NCBI RefSeq assembly: GCF_019931275.1
Contig: NZ_JAIOTY010000005.1
Location: forward strand, 1-64,000
From: Nitratidesulfovibrio sp. SRB-5
GTDB lineage: Bacteria > Desulfobacterota > Desulfovibrionia > Desulfovibrionales > Desulfovibrionaceae
Direction: 5' to 3'
Length of the DNA stretch: 64,000 nucleotides
How positions within the stretch are numbered: the first letter of the stretch is position 1; each line of letters begins with the position of its first letter. The translations under genes were made by a program, and so were the position numbers. The notes beneath the pieces were generated by a model, which was not told the DNA's origin, did not search any database, and saw only the letters and a list, made by a program, of their open reading frames with translations. Of the stretch, positions 43,757 through 53,056 are shown piece after piece.

Positions 43757-44403
43757 CAGCAAGCCCGCATGGTTGCCGTACTCTTGCAGATCATGGTGCC
43801 GCGGATTTCGCCATCCCCGTGCCGTGCATCACTTCGCCAACGTGTACGGCATGTTGCACCATGGGATGCGGGTAGCAACACCGCATCCCCGCACAAAATC
43901 ACCCCAAATATCACCCGCCCCTTCGCTATAAGGTGATTGTTTTTTTTCTTTCTCCGGTTATTGTGGCGCCACCGTTGCCTTTCCTTCATGCAGCGCACCT
44001 CGGAATGCCGTGCGGCAAACCGAACAGATTTCGCTGCGAACCGTGTGTTGATGAGTGGTCTTTTTTCTAGAAAAGTTATAACACGCTTGCACGACAACAA
44101 ATTATCGTTGCAAGGTCAGAGCCGCTAGAGGGGGGAAACGCCGGGCCGCAGGGGGGGGCCTTTCGACCCGGCGCATTCCATGCATCCACAACGAGCAGAA
44201 CCGGACGGACACCTCACCGTCATAACCCACCGCTACCATTCTCGGTATGGCGGGTCATGGCGAGCGGCCGGGCTTGATCTCGCGGTATGCCTTCATCGTC
44301 ACGGCGGTGGGCATCCGTGCGGTACGACCTGGCCTTGCGATACGGCACGACAACAACGGGTGGCCCCGGCCCCCCGCGAAACCGTAATCGGGATGGTGGT
44401 TCC
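43757..44403. other. 647-bp intergenic region upstream of the pilus cluster
   Basis: This is the longest gap in the window and distinctly AT-richer at 43895-44120 (TATAAGGTGATTG at 43927, T8 tract, CTAGAAAAGTTATAACACG). It contains a hairpin CGCCGGG / CCCGGCG (44139-44145 with 44167-44173) whose loop includes a G8 tract. A second imperfect stem is CATAACCCACC / GGCGGGTCATG around 44221-44258. It probably carries the pilus promoter and leader regulation. I could not match a known riboswitch. Confidence 0.5.
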
Positions 44404-46350
44404 ATGGGTCTGCACGCCAATGCGTCCTCCACCGGGCGACTGCTCGAACTCATTCGCAAGGGCGATGCAGCGCGCCCCGCTCCCCGGCAAGAACCCGTCC
44501 AATCAATGCATACGGGCCCCGGCAAGTGGAACATCCCGCTGCTGCGCCCGCTGAAGGAACGCCGCGTGCTGGGCGTGGAGTGGCGTGGCCGCTGCCTGTA
44601 CCTGGCGGAAAGCCGCCATGGCCGCACCGGCCTGCCGGTATTGCAGGGGGTGCAGGCCCTCCGCATTCCCGCCGGCATCCGGCCCGGCGACGACGCCTTT
44701 TCCTCCTTCCTGCGCCAGCAGATCCTGGACTTCTGCGGCCCCGCCCCGGACCTTGAGGTATGGGTCGCCCTGCCCGACGAACACGCCGAACACTGGCACT
44801 TCCGCATTCCCAAGGTTTCGGCCAAGGAACGCGACGACGTGGCCTTCTGGACCGCCCGCAAGGAACGCGAGTTCGACGAGCGGCAATCGGTGTTCGACTG
44901 CACCATCGGCAACGAAATCATCGAAAAGGGCGTGCCCAAGCTGCCCGTCACCGCCACGCTGGCCGTGCGCGCCGCACTTGGCGAGGTGCGCAACATCGTG
45001 CAACGCGCGGGGTTTGCCCTTGCAGGCGCGGCCACGCGGGTCATCGCCTCGCACAACCTGTTCACCACCGGATGGCTGGACCCGGCGGCGGAACAGTTCG
45101 CGGTGCTGCACATCGACGAGGAATCGACCCGCATCGACATCTATTCCTCGTCGCAGGTGGTGCTGAGCCGCATGGTCAAGACCGGCTTCGCCAGCCTGGC
45201 CCGCGCCCTGGTGGAATCCACCGCCGGTACCGCCGCCCCCCTTTCCGATGCCGAAGCCCGCACCGTGCTACTGCGCGACAGCTCCTGCACCCTGCCAGCC
45301 CCGGTCAGACAGGGCTCCACGGGGCAGGGCACTGATCGGGGCACCACCGGCCAGCCCATGCCGGTGCCCGCCGAGCCCGGCATGCCGGTATCCCCCGTGA
45401 CCCTGCCCGTACCGGACATCGGCGCCAGCATCGCCCCCGCCGTCGAGCGCCTGGTGCGCCAGCTCGAACGCACCATGGACCACTTCGCCAACACCCTCGG
45501 CTACCCCGCCGTATCGCGCATGTTCCTTTCCACCCCCGGCGGCTGCCTGCAACCGCTGGTGGACGAGTTCGGGCGGCAGGTGGGCATTCCGTGCACGGCG
45601 CTGAACAGCCAGCGCGGTCCGGCCACACCCGGGGCCGAACTGGACATGGCCAAGCTGCCGACGGACTGCGCCGAGGCCCAGTGGGCCGTCGGCCTTTCGC
45701 TGTCCAGCGACGAGCGCACCCAGAACTGCGTCAACACCTTTCGCGAACGCAAGCAGGCCCGCCAGCGCGAACGCATCCGCCTGGCCGTGGCCGTGGGCAG
45801 CATGGTGGTGGTGCTGTGCACCTCCGTCTTCGCCAGCATCCAGGGTGCGGCGCTGCTGTCAGCCCGGAACGAACGCGACGGACTGCGCCAGCAGCTGACC
45901 GCCTATGGCGAAACCACCGACAAGTCCAAACTGCTGGCCGCTTCCGCCAAGGGCAGGGCCCTGCGCCTGGCCGTGCAATCCATGAGCCGCCGCCAGATGC
46001 CCGTGGCCCTGCTGTCGGAACTGGCCGCCGTCACGCCTTCGGGGGTGCGGCTTTCCGGCCTGCGCCTGACGCAGCTGGACCACGGCCAGATACCCGGCGC
46101 AAAGGATGCCAAGGCCAGGTCGGCGCAGCCGCAGGGCAAGGCCGACGCCGCCGCCGAGGCAACGGCCATGGCCGTGGTCACCGGGGTGGTCGCGGGCGAC
46201 ATGCTGCAACGCGAAGCCTTGCTGGCGGACTTTCTGTACCGGCTGGAACGCTCGCCCATGGTGCTTTCCGTCACGGTGGAGAAAAAGGCCCCTGAAACGG
46301 GCACCACCACGGAATCATTGCAGTTCATAGCCACCCTCAAACTGGTGTGA
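44404..46350 (+). CDS. PilM-PilN fusion protein (GspL-like), type IV pilus assembly
   Basis: The 648-residue protein joins two normally separate parts of the pilus inner-membrane platform. Residues about 50-450 are PilM-like, an actin-fold domain (VLGVEWRGRCLYLAES; VLHIDEESTRIDIYSSSQVVL), with a Pro/Thr-rich insert near 300-340. Then follow one membrane helix (AVAVGSMVVVLCTSVFASI, about 460-480), a coiled coil and a PilN-like ferredoxin-fold domain (ALLSELAAVTPSGVRLSGLRLTQ). This is the same order as in GspL of type II secretion. The ATG at 44404 is chosen as start; the upstream reading is shadow. Its stop overlaps the next start. Confidence 0.82.
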   Translation: MGLHANASSTGRLLELIRKGDAARPAPRQEPVQSMHTGPGKWNIPLLRPLKERRVLGVEWRGRCLYLAESRHGRTGLPVLQGVQALRIPAGIRPGDDAFSSFLRQQILDFCGPAPDLEVWVALPDEHAEHWHFRIPKVSAKERDDVAFWTARKEREFDERQSVFDCTIGNEIIEKGVPKLPVTATLAVRAALGEVRNIVQRAGFALAGAATRVIASHNLFTTGWLDPAAEQFAVLHIDEESTRIDIYSSSQVVLSRMVKTGFASLARALVESTAGTAAPLSDAEARTVLLRDSSCTLPAPVRQGSTGQGTDRGTTGQPMPVPAEPGMPVSPVTLPVPDIGASIAPAVERLVRQLERTMDHFANTLGYPAVSRMFLSTPGGCLQPLVDEFGRQVGIPCTALNSQRGPATPGAELDMAKLPTDCAEAQWAVGLSLSSDERTQNCVNTFRERKQARQRERIRLAVAVGSMVVVLCTSVFASIQGAALLSARNERDGLRQQLTAYGETTDKSKLLAASAKGRALRLAVQSMSRRQMPVALLSELAAVTPSGVRLSGLRLTQLDHGQIPGAKDAKARSAQPQGKADAAAEATAMAVVTGVVAGDMLQREALLADFLYRLERSPMVLSVTVEKKAPETGTTTESLQFIATLKLV

Positions 46351-46910
46351 CGGGCACAGCCATGCAAGCATCCAAAAGCACCTCGCCCTTTCTCGTTCCC
46401 GTGCTGTCCCTTGTGGCCATCGTGGGCATGACGCTGCTGCTCATCGTGCCCGCCATGCGAGAGACGGCCCGCGTGCGCGAAGAAGCGGCGCAGATTCGCG
46501 CCATGCTGCACATGCAGCAGACCTTCGCCCCGGTCATTGCCGAAATGAAGGCCGACGCCGCCCGCTTCGACACCACCCTGGCCCGGCGCACGGCGCTGGC
46601 CGCGCCCAACCCGCCCGCCCTGACCGAGGCCATCGGCACCTTGCAGGACATGGGCAACCACGCCTCGCTCAAGGGAGTGCGCTTTGTCCCCCTGGCGGAA
46701 TCGGTGCTGGGCGGCAGCAACATGGTGCGGCTGGACGGGGTCATGGACGGACCGCTGGAATCGTTTCGCGCCTTTCTGATGCAGGTCACGGCACAACCGT
46801 GGCTGGACCGCGTGGAATCCATGGAAGTGACGGCAGGCACCCAGTGGCCGGGCTACAAGGTGTCCATCTGGGTGAAGGTAAACGGCAACACAACGCGCAT
46901 TGGTGGGTGA
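46347..46910 (+). CDS. PilO/GspM-like pilus platform protein
   Basis: The 187-residue protein has one N-terminal membrane helix (PFLVPVLSLVAIVGMTLLLIV), then a coiled coil (RVREEAAQIRAMLHMQQTFAPVIAEM), then a ferredoxin-like domain (FRAFLMQVTAQPWLDRVESMEV), matching PilO-type proteins. The start is GTG at 46347 (GTGA overlap with the PilMN gene) or ATG at 46362. The order PilMN-PilO-PilP-secretin is that of classical pil operons, which supports the call. Confidence 0.78.
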   Translation: MTGTAMQASKSTSPFLVPVLSLVAIVGMTLLLIVPAMRETARVREEAAQIRAMLHMQQTFAPVIAEMKADAARFDTTLARRTALAAPNPPALTEAIGTLQDMGNHASLKGVRFVPLAESVLGGSNMVRLDGVMDGPLESFRAFLMQVTAQPWLDRVESMEVTAGTQWPGYKVSIWVKVNGNTTRIGG

Positions 46911-46914
46911 CGGC

Positions 46915-47520
46915 ATGACCCGCAGGGAACAGATACTGATCGGCATGGCGGGCGTTGCGGCCATTGCGGCGGCGGTCATCCTGCTGCTGCCGTCGGGCAC
47001 GCCGCGGCCCGTACCGGCGGCCAGCGCCCCTGGAGTTTCGTCCAGCCTGTCGGCACCGGCAGACGGCGGCACCGCGTCTGCCTCACCAGGCGCCCCCTCC
47101 CCTCTGGCGGGGCTGCTGCCACCCGGCGCCGATGCGACAGGCGCCCCGCAGGCCATCGTGGACCAGGCCCGCAAGACCCTGGCCGAAGCGGTCATCACCC
47201 CCAGCCAGTTGTACGTGCTGGATGCGGCGGTGCGCCAGGCCGCGCCAAACCCCTTCCACCCGGTGCCGGGCAAGGGCGACGGCACGGGCGGATCAGGCGA
47301 AAAGGACGGCAAGTCCGCCGCGCACGACATCGCCTACACAGGTTACGTGGCCATCGGCAACAGCGTGCTGGCCATTCTGGACGGGCTTGAATACCGCGTG
47401 GGTGAAACCGTGGCGGATACCGGATACGTGGTGAAGTCGATAACGCCGGGCAAGGTCGTCCTGGCATCGCCGGGTGATGTGACCGACAGGGAAATTCCCT
47501 ACTCGGGCGACGACCTGTAA
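46915..47520 (+). CDS. PilP/GspC-like pilus protein
   Basis: The 201-residue protein has an N-terminal membrane anchor (ILIGMAGVAAIAAAVILLL), a long Ala/Pro/Ser-rich periplasmic linker (about 25-90), and a small beta domain at the C-terminus (AYTGYVAIGNSVLAILDGLEYRVGETVADTGYVVKSITPGKVVLA). This resembles PilP or the HR domain of GspC, which contact the secretin. Overall similarity is weak, so the call rests on layout and position before the secretin gene. Confidence 0.72.
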   Translation: MTRREQILIGMAGVAAIAAAVILLLPSGTPRPVPAASAPGVSSSLSAPADGGTASASPGAPSPLAGLLPPGADATGAPQAIVDQARKTLAEAVITPSQLYVLDAAVRQAAPNPFHPVPGKGDGTGGSGEKDGKSAAHDIAYTGYVAIGNSVLAILDGLEYRVGETVADTGYVVKSITPGKVVLASPGDVTDREIPYSGDDL

Positions 47521-47546
47521 CCTGCGAGCAGTACGGGAGAATTCTG

Positions 47547-49205
47547 ATGCGCTCCATGAGAAGACACGTTCCCTTGGCCCTCGTCGTCCTGCTTGCGGCG
47601 GCATTCATCCTTGGCACCCTGGGCTGCGCCAAACGCAAGGAAGAAGCCGACCCGTTCTTCGACAAATGGAAGACCATGGCCACCAACTCCACGGGCTACT
47701 CCCCCTCGCGCGAAACACGCGACATCAAGCCCCGCGCCGTGCTGAAGCAGGACAAGGTGGCGGAAGAACAGGTGGAGCAGGCCCGGCCCCTGCCCAGCGT
47801 GCCGGTAACGCTGAAGCTGCACAACGTGGACGTGGGCGTGGCCCTGCGCAGCCTGGCCGCCGCCGCGGGCAAGAACATCATCCTCAGCCCCGGCGTGAAG
47901 GGCTCGGTCAACGTCAACGTCAACCGGGTGCCGTGGTCCGACGTGTTCAAGGGCATGCTGGACAGCAACGGGCTGGACTACGCGTGGCAGGGCGAACTGA
48001 TCAAGGTCATGACCATGGCCGACAAGAAGGTGGAGCTTGAACGCACCACGCTGGAAAACCAGCGCATGGCCCAGAAGCTGAAGGGCCGCAAGGTGGGCCC
48101 GCTGATCACCACCGTGCTCGACGTGCGCTACGCCGAAGCTGCGGAACTGAAGAAGAACCTGGAAGGCTTTCTTTCCAAGGACGAACAGAACAAGCCCGTG
48201 GGTTCGGTGGTGGTAGACACCTTCACCAACTCGCTGATCATCCAGGCCGTGGAAGACGACCAGCACAAGCTGATGACCCTGGTTTCCAACCTCGACAAGC
48301 CCCGCGCGCAAATCCAGCTCAAGGCGCACATCGTGGAAGCCACCAAGGAAACCGCGCGTGAACTGGGCATCCAGTGGGGCGGCGTGAATCGGGTAGGCAA
48401 CATGGCGGGCAGCAACGACCTGTGGGTCACCCCCGGCGGCACCGGCGGCACGGCGGGCACCAGCCCGTACAACGGCAGCTACACGCCCATCTTCGGGTCT
48501 CCCGGCATCAGCGGGCAAGGCAACGGCATCAACTTCCCCATCGACACCACGGGCAAGTCGGGCGCGGGCTCGCTGGGCCTCATGTTCGGCACCATTGGCG
48601 GCAACATGCTGGAAATGCAGCTTTCCGCCTTGCAGGAAAACAGCAAGATCAACATCCTTTCATCGCCGTCCATCTCCACGCTGGATAACCAGATGGCCTA
48701 CACCGAAAACGGCGAAAAGGTGCCCTACGTCTCCACCAACGCCCAGGGCGACCGCGAAGTGAAATTTGAAGACGCCGTGCTGCGCCTTGAAATCACTCCC
48801 CATGTCATCGACGACAAGAACCTGAAGCTGAAGGTGCTGGTAAAGAAGGACGAAGTGGACCTTACCCGCACGGTGGAAGGCAACCCCTTCATCATCAAGA
48901 AGCAGACGGAAACCACCCTTATCGTGCAGGACGGCGAAACCATTGTCATTTCCGGCCTGACCAAGGACCGCAAGAGCACGGGCCGCAGCGGCGTGCCCGG
49001 CCTGCACGACGTGGAAGGGCTGGGCTGGCTGTTCGGCAGCGATTCCAAGGCCAGCAAGCTTGAAGAAGTGCTGATCTTCATCACTCCGGCGGTGCTGCCC
49101 TACCGCGAAATGGCGGAGCAGGGCGCCACGCAGCAGATCACGGTGCAGCCCGGCCAGTTGGGCCAGGCCCCCACGGTCGATCAGCAGCTGCTGCCCCGCC
49201 AGTAG
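47547..49205 (+). CDS. pilQ: Type IV pilus / type II secretion secretin, lipoprotein
   Basis: The 552-residue outer-membrane pore protein has a lipoprotein signal with lipobox LGTLGC (C27). Residues about 87-155 form a secretin/TonB short N-terminal domain (VTLKLHNVDVGVALRSLAAAAGKNIIL), then an N3-type domain and the secretin core (about 255-525) with NSKINILSSPSISTLDNQMA and the closing SGVPGLHDVEGLGWLFGSDS. It is shorter than typical PilQ (about 700), because the AMIN domains are absent. It lies in the pil operon, and the PilB ATPase follows. Confidence 0.93.
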   Translation: MRSMRRHVPLALVVLLAAAFILGTLGCAKRKEEADPFFDKWKTMATNSTGYSPSRETRDIKPRAVLKQDKVAEEQVEQARPLPSVPVTLKLHNVDVGVALRSLAAAAGKNIILSPGVKGSVNVNVNRVPWSDVFKGMLDSNGLDYAWQGELIKVMTMADKKVELERTTLENQRMAQKLKGRKVGPLITTVLDVRYAEAAELKKNLEGFLSKDEQNKPVGSVVVDTFTNSLIIQAVEDDQHKLMTLVSNLDKPRAQIQLKAHIVEATKETARELGIQWGGVNRVGNMAGSNDLWVTPGGTGGTAGTSPYNGSYTPIFGSPGISGQGNGINFPIDTTGKSGAGSLGLMFGTIGGNMLEMQLSALQENSKINILSSPSISTLDNQMAYTENGEKVPYVSTNAQGDREVKFEDAVLRLEITPHVIDDKNLKLKVLVKKDEVDLTRTVEGNPFIIKKQTETTLIVQDGETIVISGLTKDRKSTGRSGVPGLHDVEGLGWLFGSDSKASKLEEVLIFITPAVLPYREMAEQGATQQITVQPGQLGQAPTVDQQLLPRQ

Positions 49206-49263
49206 CCGCACGGGCCGCAACCCATGACGCAACACCATCACCCCGAAGCAAGGTAGGACCACC

Positions 49264-50970
49264 GTGCGTCAGCGTGTACGATTGGGCGAACTGCTGGTGC
49301 AGGCCGGGCTGCTTACCGACGAGCAGCTGAAGGCCGCCCTGCGCGAACACAAGAAAAGCGGGCTGCGTCTTGGCCAGTACCTGACCAAGACCAACCTGTG
49401 CCGCGAAGCCGACGTGGTGGAAGTGATAAGCCGCCAGCTGAAGATAGAACGGTACACCCCGCAGCAGCACCCGCTCAGCCTGAACATGGCGGAACGCCTG
49501 CCGCTGGACGTTGCCCAGAAGTGCAGCGCGGCGCCCCTGCAACAGTACGGCCATGTGCTGGTGGTGGCCATGGTAGACCCGCTGGACATCGACGCGCTGG
49601 ACACGCTGGAATTTGCCACCAACAGCGAGGTGGAACCGCTGATCTGCACGGAACAGGAGTACAACCAGCTGTTCAGTGCCATCTACGGCATGTTCACCAA
49701 CCTTGACGGCGTCATCGAAAGCCTGGGCGACCTGCAAACCGCCGCCACCAGCGCCACCGACGCCGCCGAGCGCGATGTGGCCGTGGACGAACTGGCCAAC
49801 CAGGCCGACCTTGCACCCGTCGTGCGGCTGGTCAACTCCATTCTGGCGCAGGCCGTGCGCGAAGGCGCCAGCGACGTGCACATCAGCCCGGAAAAGGACA
49901 GCGTGCAGGTGCGTTTTCGCATAGACGGCAAGCTGCGCGAGGCCCCGGCCCCGCCGCGCAGCGTGGCACCTGCCGTTGTTTCGCGCATCAAGATATTGGG
50001 CAACATGGACATTGCCGTCACCCGCGTGCCGCAGGATGGCCGCTTTACCATGCACCTGGACAACCGCGAGATAAACGTGCGTGTTTCCAGCATACCCACC
50101 ATCTACGGCGAAAACATGGTGCTGCGCCTGCTGGACATGAGCGGGCGCGACTACACGCTGGACATGCTGGGCATGCAGCAGAGCGACCACGTGACCATCG
50201 AAGGGGCCATCCACAAGCCCTACGGCATGATCCTGTCCACCGGCCCCACGGGCAGCGGCAAGTCCACCAGCCTGTACGCCATCCTCAAAAGCATCAACAG
50301 GCCGGACATCAACATCATCACCCTGGAAGATCCGGTGGAATACCGCATCCGGGGCATCCGACAGGTACAGCTCAACCGCAAGGCGGGCATGACCTTTGCC
50401 AGCGGCCTGCGCTCCATCCTGCGGCAGGACCCGGACGTGGTGATGGTGGGTGAAATACGCGACGCGGAAACCGCCGCCATTGCCGTGCAGGCCGCCCTTA
50501 CCGGCCACCTTGTGCTGTCCACCCTGCACACCAACGATGCAGCGGGCGCGGTGACACGGCTCATCGACATGGGCATAGAGCCGTTTCTTGTTTCTTCCGT
50601 GCTGCTGGTTTCGTTCGCGCAGCGGCTGGTGCGCCGGGTGTGCACCAACTGCGCGGAACCGTACGAGCCGCTGCCCGCCGCGCTGGCCGCCTTCGGCCTT
50701 GCGCCGGACACGCCGGGGGCCACCTACCTGAGGGGGCGTGGCTGCCACCACTGCGCGCACACCGGCTACCGGGGGCGCACCGGGGTATTCGAGATACTGC
50801 CCATGACGCAGATGATTCAGGATCTGGTGATACGGCGCAGTTCCACGCAGGCCATCGCGGATGCGGCCATAGAGACGAACCTGATGCGCAACCTGAAGCA
50901 GGACGCGGCCATGAAGATTCTGCGCGGCACCACTACTGTTGAGGAGGCGGCCACATCGGTCATGCTGTAG
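49264..50970 (+). CDS. pilB: Pilus extension / secretion ATPase PilB (GspE type)
   Basis: The 568-residue hexameric ATPase has an N-terminal MshEN-type domain (RLGELLVQAGLLTDEQLKAAL), Walker A GPTGSGKS at 327-334, ASDVHISPE, the Asp box (LEDPVEYR), Walker B MVGEIRDAETA, and the zinc-binding Cys set CTNC and CHHC. MshEN domains in some PilB proteins bind cyclic di-GMP, which would fit the cyclase and HD-GYP genes in this window. The start is GTG at 49264 with AGGTAGGA upstream. Confidence 0.95.
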   Translation: MRQRVRLGELLVQAGLLTDEQLKAALREHKKSGLRLGQYLTKTNLCREADVVEVISRQLKIERYTPQQHPLSLNMAERLPLDVAQKCSAAPLQQYGHVLVVAMVDPLDIDALDTLEFATNSEVEPLICTEQEYNQLFSAIYGMFTNLDGVIESLGDLQTAATSATDAAERDVAVDELANQADLAPVVRLVNSILAQAVREGASDVHISPEKDSVQVRFRIDGKLREAPAPPRSVAPAVVSRIKILGNMDIAVTRVPQDGRFTMHLDNREINVRVSSIPTIYGENMVLRLLDMSGRDYTLDMLGMQQSDHVTIEGAIHKPYGMILSTGPTGSGKSTSLYAILKSINRPDINIITLEDPVEYRIRGIRQVQLNRKAGMTFASGLRSILRQDPDVVMVGEIRDAETAAIAVQAALTGHLVLSTLHTNDAAGAVTRLIDMGIEPFLVSSVLLVSFAQRLVRRVCTNCAEPYEPLPAALAAFGLAPDTPGATYLRGRGCHHCAHTGYRGRTGVFEILPMTQMIQDLVIRRSSTQAIADAAIETNLMRNLKQDAAMKILRGTTTVEEAATSVML

Positions 50971-50972
50971 CA

Positions 50973-51101
50973 CTCCAAAGCGTCCTTTTGCCCGTTGGCT
51001 TCGTCAACCTTCGTCCGCCGCTTCGGTCGAATACCACAAAAGTATACTCCCTCACGGTGGACTCGGTTTCCTCGCCAACGAACAAAAATCCTGCTTTGGA
51101 G
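50973..51101. repeat. Long imperfect palindromic repeat element, copy 1 (between pilB and pilC)
   Basis: Perfect outer arms CTCCAAAGC / GCTTTGGAG enclose a conserved core: TTTTGCCCGTTGGC near the left, GCCAACGAACAAAA near the right, and CCGCCGCTTCGGTCGA with AGTATACTCCCTCA in the middle. The same core occurs at 60495-60643 with different but again complementary outer arms. It interrupts an operon (PilB to PilC, both rightward), so it may work as an RNA hairpin that modulates pilC expression, or be a mobile REP/MITE-like repeat. Confidence 0.85.
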
Positions 51102-51186
51102 AAAGGCATCCGAAGAAGCTAGAAGAGAATTTACGGCCACGGGGCACATTCACAGCTAACCGACAACGCACTTAACAGGCACGTAC

Positions 51187-52407
51187 ATGCCCACCTACGT
51201 CTACACCGCGCTGAACGAACACGGCGTGAACATGCAAGGCACCATCGACGCCGAATCTCCGGACACGGCCCGTGCCCTGCTGCTGTCGCGCGGCTACGTG
51301 CCCATGAAGGTCAAGGCGCAGGGGGCCAGTTTCGAGTTCGGCGCGCTGGGCGACATCCTGAACCCGGTGAAGCCCAAGGAACTCATCCTGTTCACCAAGC
51401 AGTTCCGCACCCTGTTCCAGGCGGGCATACCCATTACCCAGCTGTTGCAGGTGTTGCAGAACCAGACCGAGAGTCCAAAACTCAAACGCGTTGCTGCGGA
51501 CATGACCCAGGCCATCATGGGCGGCAGTACCCTGTACGACGCCTTCAAGGCGCACCCCCGCGTGTTCAGTGAGTTGTACTGCTCCATGATGCGCGCCGGG
51601 GAGGCCAGCGGCGCTCTGGGCGACGTGATGGAACGGCTTGTGTACCTGCTGGAGCACGAGCACAAGATACGTTCCGACATCAAGTCCGCCATGCGCTACC
51701 CCAAGATGGTGCTGGGGGCGCTGACCATCGCCTTCTTCGTGCTGTTGAACATGGTCATTCCCAAATTCGTCACTATTTTTGCCAAAGCTCGAATTGAGTT
51801 ACCCTTACCAACAAAGATTGCCATCGGCATGCACCATGCCATCACTGATTATTGGCCCTTGCTACTGGTCGTGCTGACTGCACTGATCGTAGTTTACAAA
51901 TGGTGGAGTCGCACCCCCATCGGCAAATTCTGGCGGGACAATCTGCTGCTGCGTATGCCCATTACCGGGCCAGTACTCCAGAAGTCAGTCATGGCACGGT
52001 TCGCCTCCATCTTTTCCATCATGCAGTCAAGCGGCGTTTCCGTACTGGACGCTTTGGACGTGCTGACCAACACCATTGGCAACGAAGCCATAGCGCGGGA
52101 ATTCCGCAAGATACAGGACAAGCTGAAGGAAGGCCGGGGCATTGCAGACCCGTTGAAATCCGCAAAATTCTTCACACCCTTGGTCATCAACATGGTAGCC
52201 ATTGGTGAGGAATCGGGCAGCCTCGATTCCATGCTGAAAGACGTGGCCGCCCACTATGACGAGGAAGTGGAATACGCCGTGGCAGGTATGGCCGAAGCCA
52301 TCGGGCCGGTGCTTATCGTGGTGCTGGCGGCGGTGGTGGGTTTTTTCGCCCTCGCCATCTTCATGCCCATGTGGGACCTGACCCAGATGGCAGGCAAGCG
52401 TGGATAA
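51187..52407 (+). CDS. pilC: Pilus inner-membrane platform protein PilC (GspF type)
   Basis: The 406-residue polytopic protein contains two GspF repeats (about 65-190 and 268-390) each followed by membrane helices. FTKQFRTLFQAGIPITQLLQVL and MARFASIFSIMQSSGVSVLDAL are the paired repeat starts, and the first residues PTYVYTALNEHG are typical. The middle of the gene (about 51760-51900) is visibly AT-richer than its ends. It follows the palindromic element after PilB. Confidence 0.95.
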   Translation: MPTYVYTALNEHGVNMQGTIDAESPDTARALLLSRGYVPMKVKAQGASFEFGALGDILNPVKPKELILFTKQFRTLFQAGIPITQLLQVLQNQTESPKLKRVAADMTQAIMGGSTLYDAFKAHPRVFSELYCSMMRAGEASGALGDVMERLVYLLEHEHKIRSDIKSAMRYPKMVLGALTIAFFVLLNMVIPKFVTIFAKARIELPLPTKIAIGMHHAITDYWPLLLVVLTALIVVYKWWSRTPIGKFWRDNLLLRMPITGPVLQKSVMARFASIFSIMQSSGVSVLDALDVLTNTIGNEAIAREFRKIQDKLKEGRGIADPLKSAKFFTPLVINMVAIGEESGSLDSMLKDVAAHYDEEVEYAVAGMAEAIGPVLIVVLAAVVGFFALAIFMPMWDLTQMAGKRG

Positions 52408-52450
52408 CATCAACAAAGCCCAGGCATGCCGATACAGGGCGCGTATACCC

Positions 52451-52459
52451 GGGGGGGGG
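52451..52459 (+). other. G9 tract in the pilin leader region
   Basis: Nine G bases follow GTATACCC between pilC and the pilin gene, 112 bases ahead of the pilin start. Such tracts can slip during replication; whether it affects the pilin promoter is not known. Confidence 0.6.
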
Positions 52460-52570
52460 CAGCGCGTGCCCGCAGCGGCACCAGATAGGGAGGGGGACGG
52501 AAGGTCCGGAACCCGGATGGATTTGAGCACCGCAGTACAACGTAACACCATGCATCAGGAGGAACATCCC

Positions 52571-52993
52571 ATGACCCAGAACAAGAAGGATCGGCAGAAG
52601 GAAGCGGGCTTCACCCTCATCGAAATCATCGCTGTGCTGGTCATCCTCGGCATTCTCGCCGCTGTAGCTGTGCCCAAATACTTTGAGTTGACTGCGAATG
52701 CGGCTAACCGTGCAACAGACGCCGCTGCTGCAGAAGTTCAGGCTCGGGTTAATCAGCTCTTCGCAGATTCGCTTCTCAATGCCAACGGCGCATGCACTGC
52801 TGCCCTCACCGCGATGGGGACGAACAACGCACAAATCTTTGACTCTGGCACTCTCATCGGTGGCTGGACTGTAACGGGTGTGCCTACAACCTTCACCTCG
52901 GCTGCAACAGCAACAATAACCCTTATCAACGACGCAGCCAACGTTCCTTCACCTGGCCAAACGCGCACGCTGCGTGTCCCGAGCTGCCAATAG
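52571..52993 (+). CDS. Type IV pilin-like prepilin (major-pilin candidate)
   Basis: The 140-residue prepilin has a 13-residue charged leader (MTQNKKDRQKEAG), cleavage G13|F14 and the key Glu at +5 (FTLIEIIAVLVILGILAAVAVPKYFE). The globular part is small with two Cys near 76 and 139 that could form the C-terminal disulfide loop. A strong AGGAGG is 6 bases ahead of the ATG. Codon use is less GC-rich than in neighbours. Its size and position after PilC suggest it is the main pilin; this is not proven. Confidence 0.92.
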   Translation: MTQNKKDRQKEAGFTLIEIIAVLVILGILAAVAVPKYFELTANAANRATDAAAAEVQARVNQLFADSLLNANGACTAALTAMGTNNAQIFDSGTLIGGWTVTGVPTTFTSAATATITLINDAANVPSPGQTRTLRVPSCQ

Positions 52994-53056
52994 CATATCT
53001 GGCGGCGGCGCACTCGCGCCGCCGCCCTCCCCTCCCTCTACGCACAGGTGCCCGCC

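Noticed and set aside
44101-44260. Cyclic-di-GMP riboswitch ahead of the pilus operon
   Set aside because: The context is attractive, but the conserved GEMM core sequences are not present; only ordinary hairpins are visible.
50973-51101. Insertion sequence between pilB and pilC
   Set aside because: The element is about 130 bp, has no transposase frame and no clear target duplication; it is a short palindromic repeat.
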